64,000 bases of DNA from Planctomycetota bacterium. GTDB taxonomy: Bacteria > Planctomycetota > UBA1135 > UBA2386. The position numbers were made by a program, and so were the translations under genes. This document shows positions 7,818-16,751 of this stretch, in pieces. How positions within the stretch are numbered: position 1 is the first letter of the stretch; every line of letters starts with the position of its first letter. The stretch lies in NCBI GenBank assembly GCA_020638655.1, contig JACKIC010000009.1, forward strand, positions 62,001 through 126,000, given 5' to 3'. The notes beneath the pieces are model-generated. The model made no database searches and was not told the origin of the DNA. It worked only from the letters and a program-made list of their open reading frames with translations.

Positions 7818-9287
7818 TCAGCCCGCGGTCGGCAGCTCGATGCGCACCTTGAAGCCCGCGCCGCGCGCGGACTCGACGGCGATCGTGCCGCCGTGGTTCT
7901 GCACGATCGAGTAGCAGATGAACATGCCCAGGCCGCTCGCGTCGGGCCGGTCCTTCTTGCTGTAGAACGGGTCGAAGACGTGGCCGAGGTCGGCGCTGTC
8001 CATGCCCGGCCCGTCGTCGGTGACGACCAGCTCGAGCCGGCCGTCGTGGGCGGCGGCGCGCACCTCGATGTGGCCGCCCGAGCCGCGCGACTCGAGCGCG
8101 TCGAGCGCGTTGAGCAGCAGGTTGAGCACCACCTGCTGGATCTCGTGCGCGTCGCCGCGCACCGCCGGCAGGTCGTCCGCGACCGTCGCCTGCAGCTCGA
8201 TGCCCTGCTTGCCGACGCGGTGCTCGACCAGCGCCAGCGCGCTGTCGACCGCCTTGCGCAGCGTGAACTCGCCCGCGGCGACCTGCCGCGGCGAGAAGTC
8301 GAGCAGGCGCCGCGCGGTGCGGGCGATCCGCGCCAAGCCGTCCTGCACCAGCTCGAGGTAGGTGCGCTGGCGCGGCGGCAGATCGGGCGACTGCAGCAGC
8401 CGCAGCACGGCGTTCTGCATGCCGCCGATCGGGTTGTTGATCTCGTGCGCGACGCCCGCCGCCAGCGTGCCGATGCTCGCCAGCCTGGCGCTGAGCACCA
8501 GCGCGCGCTCCTTCTGCTTGGCCTCCTCGACCGCGGCGCGCACCTCGGACTGCAGCAGCGCCGTGTGCCCCTGCACCTGCGAAGCCATGCGGTTGAACGT
8601 CGCGACCACCGGCGCGAGCTCGCCGAGGCGCTCGGCCGCCGGCAGCCGCACCTCGTAGCTGCCGCTCGCCACCTGTTCGGCGGCCCGGCTCAGCGCCTGC
8701 ATCGGCTGACCGACCGTGCGCCGCACCACCCAGACCAACAACAGGCCGAACAGCCCGGTGCTGACGACGATCGCCGCGAACGCGGCCCAGAGCAGCGGCG
8801 CGGTCGGCGACGACTCGGGGTGCCGCGGCACGAACCACAGGTATCCCGCGATCTCGCTGCCCTGCCGCACGCAGTAGCAGTAGCCGCCGGCGACCGGCAG
8901 GATGCCACCGACCGACGCCGCGCGTTCCATGCCGGCGAGGATCTCGGCGCGCGGGAACGTGTCCGGGTCGCGGTGCACGGCGCCGCGCGGATTGAGGTCG
9001 ATGACGCTCTCGTAGCCGGGGCGCCCGCTGGTCAGGATCGCGTCGTCGTAGATCTCGCGGATCGCCGGGCTCAGCACCAACGGCCGGACCTGCCTGGCGC
9101 TGCCGATGCGCGCCGGCGAGTAGACCCGTTCGAGCAGCGACAGCGAGTCGAGCACCGGCTCGAGCAGGGCGTTGCGCTCGCGCCGGAACCACGCCTCCTG
9201 CGACAGATACACCACCACCTGCACGACGCCGACCGTGAGCAGGTTCAGCAACAGCGAAACCAGCAGGATGCGCCAGGTCAGCGACAA
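7818..9287 (-). CDS. membrane sensor histidine kinase (NtrB-like core)
   Basis: This 489-residue protein has membrane segments at about 7-28 and 165-188 flanking a periplasmic sensor of some 135 residues, then HAMP (190-245), a dimerisation helix with VAHEINNPIGGM (His281 as phosphorylated residue) and an ATPase domain with DDGPGM and GLGMFICYSIVQNHGG. No response regulator gene is adjacent. The neighbouring cyclase has a receiver without its aspartate, so it is not an obvious partner. The start codon would be TTG, without a good ribosome site, so the exact N-terminus is uncertain. The gene follows gspF by 53 bp. Confidence 0.88.
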   Translation of the reverse strand: MSLTWRILLVSLLLNLLTVGVVQVVVYLSQEAWFRRERNALLEPVLDSLSLLERVYSPARIGSARQVRPLVLSPAIREIYDDAILTSGRPGYESVIDLNPRGAVHRDPDTFPRAEILAGMERAASVGGILPVAGGYCYCVRQGSEIAGYLWFVPRHPESSPTAPLLWAAFAAIVVSTGLFGLLLVWVVRRTVGQPMQALSRAAEQVASGSYEVRLPAAERLGELAPVVATFNRMASQVQGHTALLQSEVRAAVEEAKQKERALVLSARLASIGTLAAGVAHEINNPIGGMQNAVLRLLQSPDLPPRQRTYLELVQDGLARIARTARRLLDFSPRQVAAGEFTLRKAVDSALALVEHRVGKQGIELQATVADDLPAVRGDAHEIQQVVLNLLLNALDALESRGSGGHIEVRAAAHDGRLELVVTDDGPGMDSADLGHVFDPFYSKKDRPDASGLGMFICYSIVQNHGGTIAVESARGAGFKVRIELPTAG

Positions 9288-9340
9288 GGATCGGTCAGCG
9301 ACGGGGAATCAGGTCTGCACGAAGGGGAGCCGGGCCACGG

Positions 9341-10504
9341 TCACTTCTTGCGGCTCATGCCCTGCATCATCGTCAGCAGCGGCATGAACAGCGCGAACAC
9401 GATGAAGCCGACGACCACGGCCATGACCACCAACAGGATCGGCTCGATCACCTTGAAGGCGGTCTCGATGGTCCGGTCGACCTCGGTCTCGTAGCGGTCG
9501 GCGACCTTGTTGAGCATGCGGTCGAGCTCGCCGGTCTGCTCGCCGACGTCGACCATGTTGACGACGATGTCGTCGAACATGCCGCTCTCACCCATCGGCA
9601 CGGCGAAGCCCGCGCCCTCGCGGATCGAGCCCTGCACGTCGGCGACGGCCGCCTTCATGTGCACGTTGCGGGTCGAATCGCGCAGGATGTCGAGCGCCTC
9701 GAGGTGCGGCACGCCGCTCTGGATCAGGGTGCCGAAGGTGCGCGCGAACCGCGCCACCAGGCTCTTGTGCACGAGCGTGCCGAACACCGGCACCTTGAGC
9801 GTGAACTTGTGGACGAAGCTGCGGTAACCGTCGACCTTGGCGAGCAACACCCGGTGCAGGCCGATCAACAGCGCCACCACCAGCAGGTAGACCCACCACC
9901 ACACCTTGAGGTGGTCCGCCATGTCGATCAACAGGCGCGTGGTCCAGTGCATCGAGTCCTTGCCGCCCATGCTCTCGAACACGGGGATGAACTTCGGGAT
10001 CACGAACGCGAACACCAGCAGCAGCACCAGCGACGCCACCGACATGATGGCGATCGGGTAGGCCATCGCCCCCTTCACGCGCGACTTGATCGTCTCGCTC
10101 TGCTCGAGGAACGAGCTCAGGCGATTGAGGATCTCCTCCTGCGCGCCGCCGGCCTCGCCGGCGCGGATCATGTTGGTGTAGAGCGCGTCGAAGACCAGGT
10201 CGTGTTTGGTCATCGCCTCGGACAGCGCCGTGCCGCCCTCGACGTCCTCGACGAGTCCCGCGGCGATGCGCTTCATGCCGCCGGGCGGCATCTGGCCCTC
10301 GAGGATGCGCAGGCTCTTGGTGATCGGGATGCCGGCGTTGAGCAGCACCGCCAGCTGGCTGGTGAACTCGGCCAGCGCCTTCGCGGTGACGCGGCTACGA
10401 CCGAACGAGAACCGGCTCTCGCCGGTCGAACCACCGCCGCGGTTGACGGTCGCCACGGCGGCGGCCTTCGGGACGGGGAGCTTGCGCTGCAGCTTCTTGG
10501 GCAT
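9341..10504 (-). CDS. type II secretion / type IV pilus inner-membrane protein (GspF/PilC family)
   Basis: The 387 residues contain the duplicated family domain. The first copy is near 45-165 (FTSQLAVLLNAGIPITKSLRIL) and the second near 250-370 (FARTFGTLIQSGVPHLEALDIL), with hydrophobic segments near 150-170, 200-222 and 355-378. The family forms the inner-membrane platform of type II secretion and type IV pilus machines and works with the GspE/PilB ATPase. No ATPase, secretin or pilin gene is in this window, so this is an isolated copy here. Confidence 0.9.
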   Translation of the reverse strand: MPKKLQRKLPVPKAAAVATVNRGGGSTGESRFSFGRSRVTAKALAEFTSQLAVLLNAGIPITKSLRILEGQMPPGGMKRIAAGLVEDVEGGTALSEAMTKHDLVFDALYTNMIRAGEAGGAQEEILNRLSSFLEQSETIKSRVKGAMAYPIAIMSVASLVLLLVFAFVIPKFIPVFESMGGKDSMHWTTRLLIDMADHLKVWWWVYLLVVALLIGLHRVLLAKVDGYRSFVHKFTLKVPVFGTLVHKSLVARFARTFGTLIQSGVPHLEALDILRDSTRNVHMKAAVADVQGSIREGAGFAVPMGESGMFDDIVVNMVDVGEQTGELDRMLNKVADRYETEVDRTIETAFKVIEPILLVVMAVVVGFIVFALFMPLLTMMQGMSRKK

Positions 10505-10628
10505 GCGGAATCGAGGGGGCCGCCGCCATCGTTGCGCAGCGGAGGCATTAGGGCAACCCTGGGGGTGCGGCGACCGGTTCGCCGCAGCGGCGCCGGGCGA
10601 CCGCGGAAGCAGCCGGTTCAGGGCGCGG

Positions 10629-11552
10629 TCAGCCGACGATCCACGACCAGAGGTCCCGTTCCCAGAACCTGGCGGACCACACGTCGATGCCCCAGACCCG
10701 CTGCAGCAGCAGCCCCCCGCCGAGCGCGAGGGCCAGCGCGAACACCAGCCAGGGCCACCACGGCGCCTGCAGCGACCGGGCCCGCGGCCAGCGGTCGCGG
10801 CTGCGCGGGCGTTCGTCGCGCGGCAGCTCGGCGGACACCTCGGTCGCGCCGGCCGGAGCCACTTCCACCACCACCGCGGTGGCGTTGTCCGGGCCGCCGC
10901 CGTCGAGCGCGCGCGCGACCAGGGCGGCAGCGGCAGCGTTCGGGTCCCCGCCCCGGGCCAGACGCGACAGCTCCGCTTCGGTCACGACGCTCCAGATCCC
11001 GTCGCTGAGCAGCAGCCAGCGCTCGCCGGGCGCCGTCGTCAACGCGGTGAAGTCGGCCTCGACGCGCCGCTGGCCGCCGCCGACCCAGCGCAACAGCACG
11101 TTGTCGGGCTCGCGCGCGGCGTGGTCCTCGGTGACCTGCTCGAGTCGTCCCCCGGTCAGGCGATACAGCCGGGTGTCGCCGACGTGGCCGACGACGACGC
11201 GGCCCCGGCCCAGCAGCATCGCGGTCAGGGTCGTGCCCATCTCGCGCAGGAACGGCACCGCGGTGGCCTGCTCGGCGAGGCGTTCGGCGGCGGCATCGAA
11301 GCCCGCGCGCAACCGCGCTTCGGCGTCGGTCGTCAGCGAGGCGTCGAGCACGGCGGCGCCCAGGCCGTGCAGCGCCGTGCGGCTGGCTTCGGCGCCACCC
11401 GCCGCGCCGCCGATGCCGTCGGCGATGCCACACAGCAGCAGCGCGTCGTCGCCCTGGCCGACCGTGCCGACGAGGTAGTCGTCCTCGTTGTGCACGCGCA
11501 CCACGCCGGTGTGGGTGCAGGCCCCCACGCGCACGCCGGCGGGGATCCTCAC
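10629..11552 (-). CDS. membrane-anchored PP2C-type Ser/Thr phosphatase
   Basis: The 307 residues have the PP2C/Stp1 motifs: RVHNEDD, GIADGIGG, HVGDTRLYR, LLLSDGIWS and GGPDNATAVVV, supplying the metal-binding aspartates. After the catalytic domain (to about 230) come a charged linker, one hydrophobic segment (PWWPWLVFALALALGGGLLL) and a short Trp-rich tail. The enzyme therefore sits on the cytoplasmic membrane face. Start choice: the GTG at 11552 overlaps the stop of the upstream lipoprotein (GTGA) and has GAGG 6 nt before it. Its partner is most likely the kinase two genes upstream, whose phosphorylation it would reverse. Confidence 0.9.
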   Translation of the reverse strand: MRIPAGVRVGACTHTGVVRVHNEDDYLVGTVGQGDDALLLCGIADGIGGAAGGAEASRTALHGLGAAVLDASLTTDAEARLRAGFDAAAERLAEQATAVPFLREMGTTLTAMLLGRGRVVVGHVGDTRLYRLTGGRLEQVTEDHAAREPDNVLLRWVGGGQRRVEADFTALTTAPGERWLLLSDGIWSVVTEAELSRLARGGDPNAAAAALVARALDGGGPDNATAVVVEVAPAGATEVSAELPRDERPRSRDRWPRARSLQAPWWPWLVFALALALGGGLLLQRVWGIDVWSARFWERDLWSWIVG

Positions 11553-12649
11553 GGGCGCCTCGCGAAGGTCGCCGAGGCCACGCTGCCGCGGATCGTGCCG
11601 ACCAGGACCTGCACGCCGCTGCCGTTCAGTTCGCGCGGCAGCGGTGTCTGGTACCGGAACAGCTCGCCGTCGCGCCGCACGGAAGCCAGCAGTGCCTGCT
11701 CGAAGCGCGCCGCGACCAGCGGGTCGAGCGCGACGTCGATCGGCCGCAGCCGCGCGACGCTGAGGTTCTCGCGCGACACCACGGCGACGCCGGGCCCCTG
11801 CGGCAGGTCGACGCGGTCGAGGCTGGCGATGCTGCGTTCGCGCAGGCGCTGCCGCACCGATTCGCTCTTGAGGTCGCGGGCCAGCGACACCAGCAGGCGG
11901 CGCTGCACCACGTCGCGCACCGCCGCGACCACGGCCTCCTGGTCGTCGCCGACCCAGAACGGCGGCACCAGGATCGACATCACGATGCCCAGGAAGTCGC
12001 TGCGTTCGACCAGCGACAGGTCGATCGGCCCGCCGAGCAGCAGCGGGTCGTGCAGCACCCGGCCCGTCTGCAGTTCGCGCACCGTCACGCGCAGCGTCGC
12101 GCGCGACTCGAAGGTGTGGTCGGGGATGAACATGCCCAGACCGAGCAGGATCCAGGTGGCGAACGTCACCGGCCAGCGCCCGTTGATGCCCTGCGCCTCG
12201 ATCGGGCCGTCGGCGAGCTCTTCGACCACGAGCAGCAGGTCGTAGCCGTCGTCGCGCGCCGCCTGCAGGAACGCCTGGCACTCGGCGGCGGTCGCGCCGG
12301 CGCGCAGCTGGTCGCGGTGCTGCCGGCGCCGCTGCAGATCGACGTCGGCCTCGACGCGCTGGAACACCGCGCCGCGCCGCAGCAGGTCGACGATCGAGGT
12401 CATCGCGATCACCTCGGCGTCGGCGCCAGGCGCCGCGGCCGGCGCCGACGCGGGGTCCGCCTCGGCGTCCCCTGTCGGCGCGAACGTGCCCGCGCCGCCG
12501 ATGGCGTCGGTCCGGAACGCGCCGCCGGTCACCAGCACGGCGTAGTCGAGCGGCGGCGTGTCGGCGAGGCCGCGCACCTCGTCGGCCACCGACTGGCACG
12601 CGGAGAACAGGGCCGGCAGCAGCAGCCACAGAAGGCGCAGGGACTTCAT
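11549..12649 (-). CDS. lipoprotein of unknown function in a kinase/phosphatase operon
   Basis: This 366-residue protein starts MKSLRLLWLLLPALFSAC, a lipoprotein signal with Cys at 18. I recognise no domain. It contains a hydrophobic stretch (FATWILLGLGMFIPD) and a LRVTVRELQTGRVLHDPLLLGG segment of the kind seen in TolB- or PEGA-like envelope proteins; this is only a resemblance. The ATG overlaps the kinase stop (ATGA), and its own stop overlaps the phosphatase start (GTGA). Translation of the three is thus coupled, and a shared task is likely. It could present a signal to the exported half of the kinase. Confidence 0.75.
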   Translation of the reverse strand: MKSLRLLWLLLPALFSACQSVADEVRGLADTPPLDYAVLVTGGAFRTDAIGGAGTFAPTGDAEADPASAPAAAPGADAEVIAMTSIVDLLRRGAVFQRVEADVDLQRRRQHRDQLRAGATAAECQAFLQAARDDGYDLLLVVEELADGPIEAQGINGRWPVTFATWILLGLGMFIPDHTFESRATLRVTVRELQTGRVLHDPLLLGGPIDLSLVERSDFLGIVMSILVPPFWVGDDQEAVVAAVRDVVQRRLLVSLARDLKSESVRQRLRERSIASLDRVDLPQGPGVAVVSRENLSVARLRPIDVALDPLVAARFEQALLASVRRDGELFRYQTPLPRELNGSGVQVLVGTIRGSVASATFARRP

Positions 12650-15600
12650 TGACGACCTCGCCAGCGACGGATCAGGGCCTCGCCGCCGGCGAGGCGGAAG
12701 CCGATCAGCAACAGCCGCGGATCGGCCCGCGTCGACAGCAGATCGCGCCCGTCGCGGCGCAGCTGCTCGCTGCGCAGCACGCCGGGCACGCTGTCCGGCA
12801 GGGTCTGCCGGTCGCCGAGGTCGACGCGTTCCCCGGCGCTGCCGAGCACGCCGTCGAGCTCGCCGAGGGCGAGGCCGCGCACCACGCCGAACACCCGCAC
12901 CGGACCGGCGAGATCGGGCGGCGGCTCGACGCCGCGGGCGAACGCGCGGCAGTGCTCGAGGTGCGCGCCGCGATCGCCGAGCCACTCGGACAGCAGCAGC
13001 TCCGCTCCGGGCACGTGCGGCAGGTCGAAGACCCACTCGCGCACGCCGCAGTCGAGGCCGAAGAAGGCCGACCCGAACGCAGTCGGCACCTTGTCTCCGG
13101 CCGTGCGCAGCAGCTCCGCCGGAGCCCGGCCGCCGTAGGCGAGGATCGCCGCCGCGTCGAGGAACTGCGCTGCGCCGATACCGCCGCCGTTGGCCGCCGC
13201 GCCGTTGGCGGCGGCACGCGACGCGCCGGCGTAGGCCGCGAGCTCGAGTTCGCAGCCGAGCGGCAGCCGGAACAGGTCGGGATCGGCGCCGAGCAGCTGA
13301 CCGAGCACGCGACAGCAGGAGTAGGCCGAGAAGAAGTCGATCCCGGTGACCGGGTCCTCCACGCCGCCGGCGAGCGTGCTGGCCGGCAGCAGGGTCTCGG
13401 GCAGCAACCGGGCGACGCCCAGGGGGTCGGCGGCGTGCACCAAGGTGCTGCGATCCACCGCGACGTCGAGCGTCGGCAACAGCTCGCGCAGGGCGCGCGC
13501 CTGGCCGCGCGTGAACTCCCGGTCCTGCAGCAGCAGGTCGCCGAAGTTGCGCACCGACACCGCGACCTGCGGGCGGAACATCGCGCGCGGCGGCGCGACG
13601 GCGGGCACGGGCTCGGCGAACTCGCCGTCCGGTGCCAGCACCGGCAGCATCGTCAGCGTGGCCAACGCCTCGGGCACCGCGCGCAGTTCGCGCAGCTGCA
13701 TCGGCCGCAGGGTGCTGCGCGCGGTGCGCAGCCGCAGCCGCAGGTCCTTGCGCCCGAGCGGCGTCGCCAGGTAGGCGTCGAGGTTGCGTTCGAGCTGGTC
13801 GCCGTAGCGCTCCCGCGGCACCCCGGTCAGACCGACGGCGGCCGTCCACGTGACGAACGGCAGATCGAAGCGCACCACGCAGCGACCGTCGCCGTCGCCG
13901 ACCACCGAGCTCGCCGGGACCTCGGTGGCGAGCCCCAGACGCAGCTCGGCCAGTTCGTCCTCGCGGTAGGCGATCGGCAGCCGCAGCTGCACGCGCGCCG
14001 GTTGGCCGTACTCGACCTGCACCACCTCGCCGATCGGCTCGGGCGCGCCTTCGTGCCACCAGAAGTCGGCGACCACGACGGCGCGCGCGTCCCCGGCGGG
14101 CAATTCGCGCCCGGGGCCGTCGCCCACCAGCACCCGCGCCGGCGCGCCGAGCACGTCGCGCAACTCGACCGCGAACACGTTGTGCCCAGGCACCGGCAGC
14201 ACCTCGGGCAGGAACGCCTCGCCGCTGCGGTTCGGCAGCACCAGCGGCACCAGCTTGTCGCCGCCGATCCACAGGGTGCCGCGCAGGTAGCCGATCAGGT
14301 CGGCGTCGATGCGCCACGCCGGCCCTTCGCGGAAACCCTGGTTGCTGCGCGCCAACACGCCGGCCTGCAGCAGCCCCGGCAAGAAGCGCGACGTCGTCTC
14401 CGGCACCCGCACCTCGATCGCCGGCGGCAGGATCCGCGTCGGCACCTCGTAGCGCAGCGGCGCGCCGGGTCCCGAGGCGACGTCCTCGAAGGTCAGCACC
14501 AGCCGCGCGCGGCCCGCATCCGTCGGCGCGAACCACAGCTCGGGCAGCTCTGCCTGGCGTCGGATCTCGACCGACGGCGCCGTCGCGCCGACCTCGGGCG
14601 TGAACTCGGCGGCGACCAGGCGGTGCGACGGGCTGCAGCTGACCTGCACCGCGGCGCCGGCCGCGCCGAACACCAGCTCGTTGCCGAACAGCACCGGCCG
14701 CGGCCCCGTGCCGACCAGCCGCAGGCCGAGGTCCTGCTCGCGCAGCTCGAGCGTGAACGGCCGCTCGCCGCGGTTGCCGACGGGATCGACGACCGCGAGC
14801 AGATAGCCGCCGCTGCGCAGCTTGCCCGCGGGCGAGACGCGCGGCAGATCGACGTCCTGCCAGATCGAGGGGCCGGTCAGCGGCACCTCGGCGAAGACGA
14901 CGCCGTCGTCCTGCTGCAGCTGCAGCCGGCAGTCGCGCTCGAACGCCGACAGCTGCAGCCGCAGGCGCGCGCGCCCCGACAGACACGGCACGTACGATTC
15001 GCCACCGGGCCCGGTGACCTCGGCGACGAACGGCGCGGCGAAGTCGGCGGCGGCTACGCGCAGCGGCTCGACGTTCGAGCGCAGACCGGCGGTGTCGACG
15101 GCGACGACGTGCACCTCGATCGGCCCGAGCGGGGCGACCTCGGGAGCGCGCGCCGCGAGCGCCTCGCCCAGCGCGAACTCGCCCGTGGCCCCGTCGAGGT
15201 CGAAGCCCTGCGGGCCGCCCTTGGGCAGGGCCACTTCGACGCGCACGCTCGCGACCTCGACGTTGTCGTTGGCCCGCCAGGTCAGCACGGTGCGGCTGGT
15301 GAGCTCGTGGTCCCCGTCGGCGGCCGGGTTGAGCTGCCACTGCAGCTGCGGCGGCTCGTCGTCGATGCGCACGCGCGCGTCGCCGAGCGAACCGGCGCCC
15401 GGCACCACGAAGGAGATGTCGACCGGCCCCTCGGCGCTGCTCTTGGCGATCGCCGTCAGCGCCTGCTGCCAGGCCGGCTGCGCGGTCGCGAGCACCAGGG
15501 CGTCGCCGGAGGTCTCGACCTCGGGGTGCAGCTCGAGGCGCAGCAGCCGCAAGCCCTGCCGCGAGATCTCCAGGCTCAGATCGTCGGCCGAGAAGCCGCC

Positions 15601-16734
15601 GAAGTAGAAGCTCATCGTGTCGAGCTGGTGCCCGGTCTTGCACTGCACCACCGACGCGACTCCGGGAGCGACCAGTTCGAGGTTGTTGCCGGCGCGCGTG
15701 CGTAGGAACGGCGCCGGCCCCGGCTCGTTGCCCAGCAGGTTGGCGATCACGGCCACGGCGAGGCTGGCCAGGGCGAGCCGCTGTGCGGGCGGCCGGTGCG
15801 CGCCGCGCACGATCGCCAGCTCGCGGTCGATCCAGCGCGCCGACGACGGGCGCTCCTTGGGGTCGCGCGACAGGCAGCGCTGCACCAGCCGGGCGAGGCG
15901 GCGCGGCACGCCGCGCGGGAACGCGACGGTCCGTTCGGCGCCCTGCTGGCCGCCGGGCAGTACGCCGGTCAGCAGCAGGCGGGCCAGCATGCCGAGCGAG
16001 TAGAAGTCGGCGCGCGCGTCGACACCGGTGCCGACGAGCACCTCGGGCGCCGAGAACACCGGGTTGAAGAAGCCCGTGAGGTCGTTCTGCGCGGTGCGTT
16101 CGCCGCCGGTCATCGAGATCGTGCGGGCGATGCCGAAGTCGAGCACCTTGACGCGCAGCCGGCCGTCGCGCGCCGCGACCATCACGTTGCGGGGCGACAG
16201 GTCGCAGTGCACCATGCCCGCGCCGTGGATCGCGACCAGCGCCTCGACGACCTGCGCGAGGATCTCGACCGCGTGTCCGGGCGGCAGCGGCCCGCTGCGC
16301 ACGATCTCCTCGAGGGTGTCGCCGTCGACGAGCTCCATCGCCAGGTAGGCGACACCGTCGTCGGTCTCGCCGACGTCGAGCAGGCGCGCGCAGCGCTCGT
16401 GCATGACGCTGGCGGCGCGCCGCGCCTCGGTCAACAGAGCGCTGCGGTACTCCCGCTGCTCGGCGAAGCGCGGGTGCAGCAGCTTGAGCGCGACCGGCAG
16501 CAGCGAGCCGGTGTGCTGCGCGCCGAACACGGTGCCCAGGCCACCGCGGCCGAGCACGGTCTGCAGGCGGTACTTGCCGTCGATGACGCTGCCCAGGAAC
16601 GGGTTGCCGCCCTCCCCCTCGCCGCGGCGCGTCGGGTAGTGCACGTCCTCGGTGGGCACGAGCCAGGCGCCGCACGTGTTGCAGCGCACGCTGGCGGCCT
16701 GGGTGACGCCCTCACAACCTAGACAGATCTTCAC
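12646..16734 (-). CDS. transmembrane Ser/Thr protein kinase with large exported region and FGE-sulfatase-like end
   Basis: The 1362-residue protein has four parts. Residues 4-21 hold a CxxC/CxxC zinc-ribbon motif. A Hanks-type kinase domain spans about 55-310, with Gly-loop LGRGGLGTVF, Lys84, HCDLSPRN (176-183, Asp178 catalytic, Arg of HRD replaced by Cys) and DFG at 199. A membrane segment lies at about 319-335. Over 1000 exported residues follow, with Ig-like beta segments. The last 270 or so resemble the FGE-sulfatase fold: VTGIDFFSAYSCC, FRLPLGCELELAAYAG, FGLDCGVREWV and a final GFRLAG. Chlamydial Pkn1 shares the kinase/FGE-like pairing. The start is GTG without a Shine-Dalgarno; a TAAGAT box stands 11 nt upstream. 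Confidence 0.88.
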   Translation of the reverse strand: MKICLGCEGVTQAASVRCNTCGAWLVPTEDVHYPTRRGEGEGGNPFLGSVIDGKYRLQTVLGRGGLGTVFGAQHTGSLLPVALKLLHPRFAEQREYRSALLTEARRAASVMHERCARLLDVGETDDGVAYLAMELVDGDTLEEIVRSGPLPPGHAVEILAQVVEALVAIHGAGMVHCDLSPRNVMVAARDGRLRVKVLDFGIARTISMTGGERTAQNDLTGFFNPVFSAPEVLVGTGVDARADFYSLGMLARLLLTGVLPGGQQGAERTVAFPRGVPRRLARLVQRCLSRDPKERPSSARWIDRELAIVRGAHRPPAQRLALASLAVAVIANLLGNEPGPAPFLRTRAGNNLELVAPGVASVVQCKTGHQLDTMSFYFGGFSADDLSLEISRQGLRLLRLELHPEVETSGDALVLATAQPAWQQALTAIAKSSAEGPVDISFVVPGAGSLGDARVRIDDEPPQLQWQLNPAADGDHELTSRTVLTWRANDNVEVASVRVEVALPKGGPQGFDLDGATGEFALGEALAARAPEVAPLGPIEVHVVAVDTAGLRSNVEPLRVAAADFAAPFVAEVTGPGGESYVPCLSGRARLRLQLSAFERDCRLQLQQDDGVVFAEVPLTGPSIWQDVDLPRVSPAGKLRSGGYLLAVVDPVGNRGERPFTLELREQDLGLRLVGTGPRPVLFGNELVFGAAGAAVQVSCSPSHRLVAAEFTPEVGATAPSVEIRRQAELPELWFAPTDAGRARLVLTFEDVASGPGAPLRYEVPTRILPPAIEVRVPETTSRFLPGLLQAGVLARSNQGFREGPAWRIDADLIGYLRGTLWIGGDKLVPLVLPNRSGEAFLPEVLPVPGHNVFAVELRDVLGAPARVLVGDGPGRELPAGDARAVVVADFWWHEGAPEPIGEVVQVEYGQPARVQLRLPIAYREDELAELRLGLATEVPASSVVGDGDGRCVVRFDLPFVTWTAAVGLTGVPRERYGDQLERNLDAYLATPLGRKDLRLRLRTARSTLRPMQLRELRAVPEALATLTMLPVLAPDGEFAEPVPAVAPPRAMFRPQVAVSVRNFGDLLLQDREFTRGQARALRELLPTLDVAVDRSTLVHAADPLGVARLLPETLLPASTLAGGVEDPVTGIDFFSAYSCCRVLGQLLGADPDLFRLPLGCELELAAYAGASRAAANGAAANGGGIGAAQFLDAAAILAYGGRAPAELLRTAGDKVPTAFGSAFFGLDCGVREWVFDLPHVPGAELLLSEWLGDRGAHLEHCRAFARGVEPPPDLAGPVRVFGVVRGLALGELDGVLGSAGERVDLGDRQTLPDSVPGVLRSEQLRRDGRDLLSTRADPRLLLIGFRLAGGEALIRRWRGRQ

Positions 16735-16745
16735 GCCGGGGCGGC

Positions 16746-16751
16746 ATCTTA
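16746..16751 (-). promoter_or_regulatory. TAAGAT -10-like box before the kinase gene
   Basis: TAAGAT on the - strand overlaps the TAA stop of cinA and ends 11 nt before the kinase GTG. It could give the kinase-lipoprotein-phosphatase group its own nearly leaderless message in addition to read-through from tatC-cinA. Confidence 0.4.

Noticed and set aside
7818..9287. Sensor kinase and neighbouring cyclase as a classical two-component pair
   Set aside because: They are convergent, not in one operon, and the cyclase receiver lacks its phosphoacceptor.
12649..15705. Open frame of about 1000 codons antisense to the kinase gene
   Set aside because: Composition is biased to Arg, Ala, His and Gln as expected for the complement of GC-rich coding DNA. 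The opposite strand has clear kinase motifs.
12646..16734. Pseudokinase reading because HRD is HCD and the following Lys is Ser
   Set aside because: The catalytic Asp, the Lys of the ATP site, the Gly-rich loop and DFG are all present. HxD[VL]SPxN occurs in active bacterial kinases, so loss of activity cannot be claimed.
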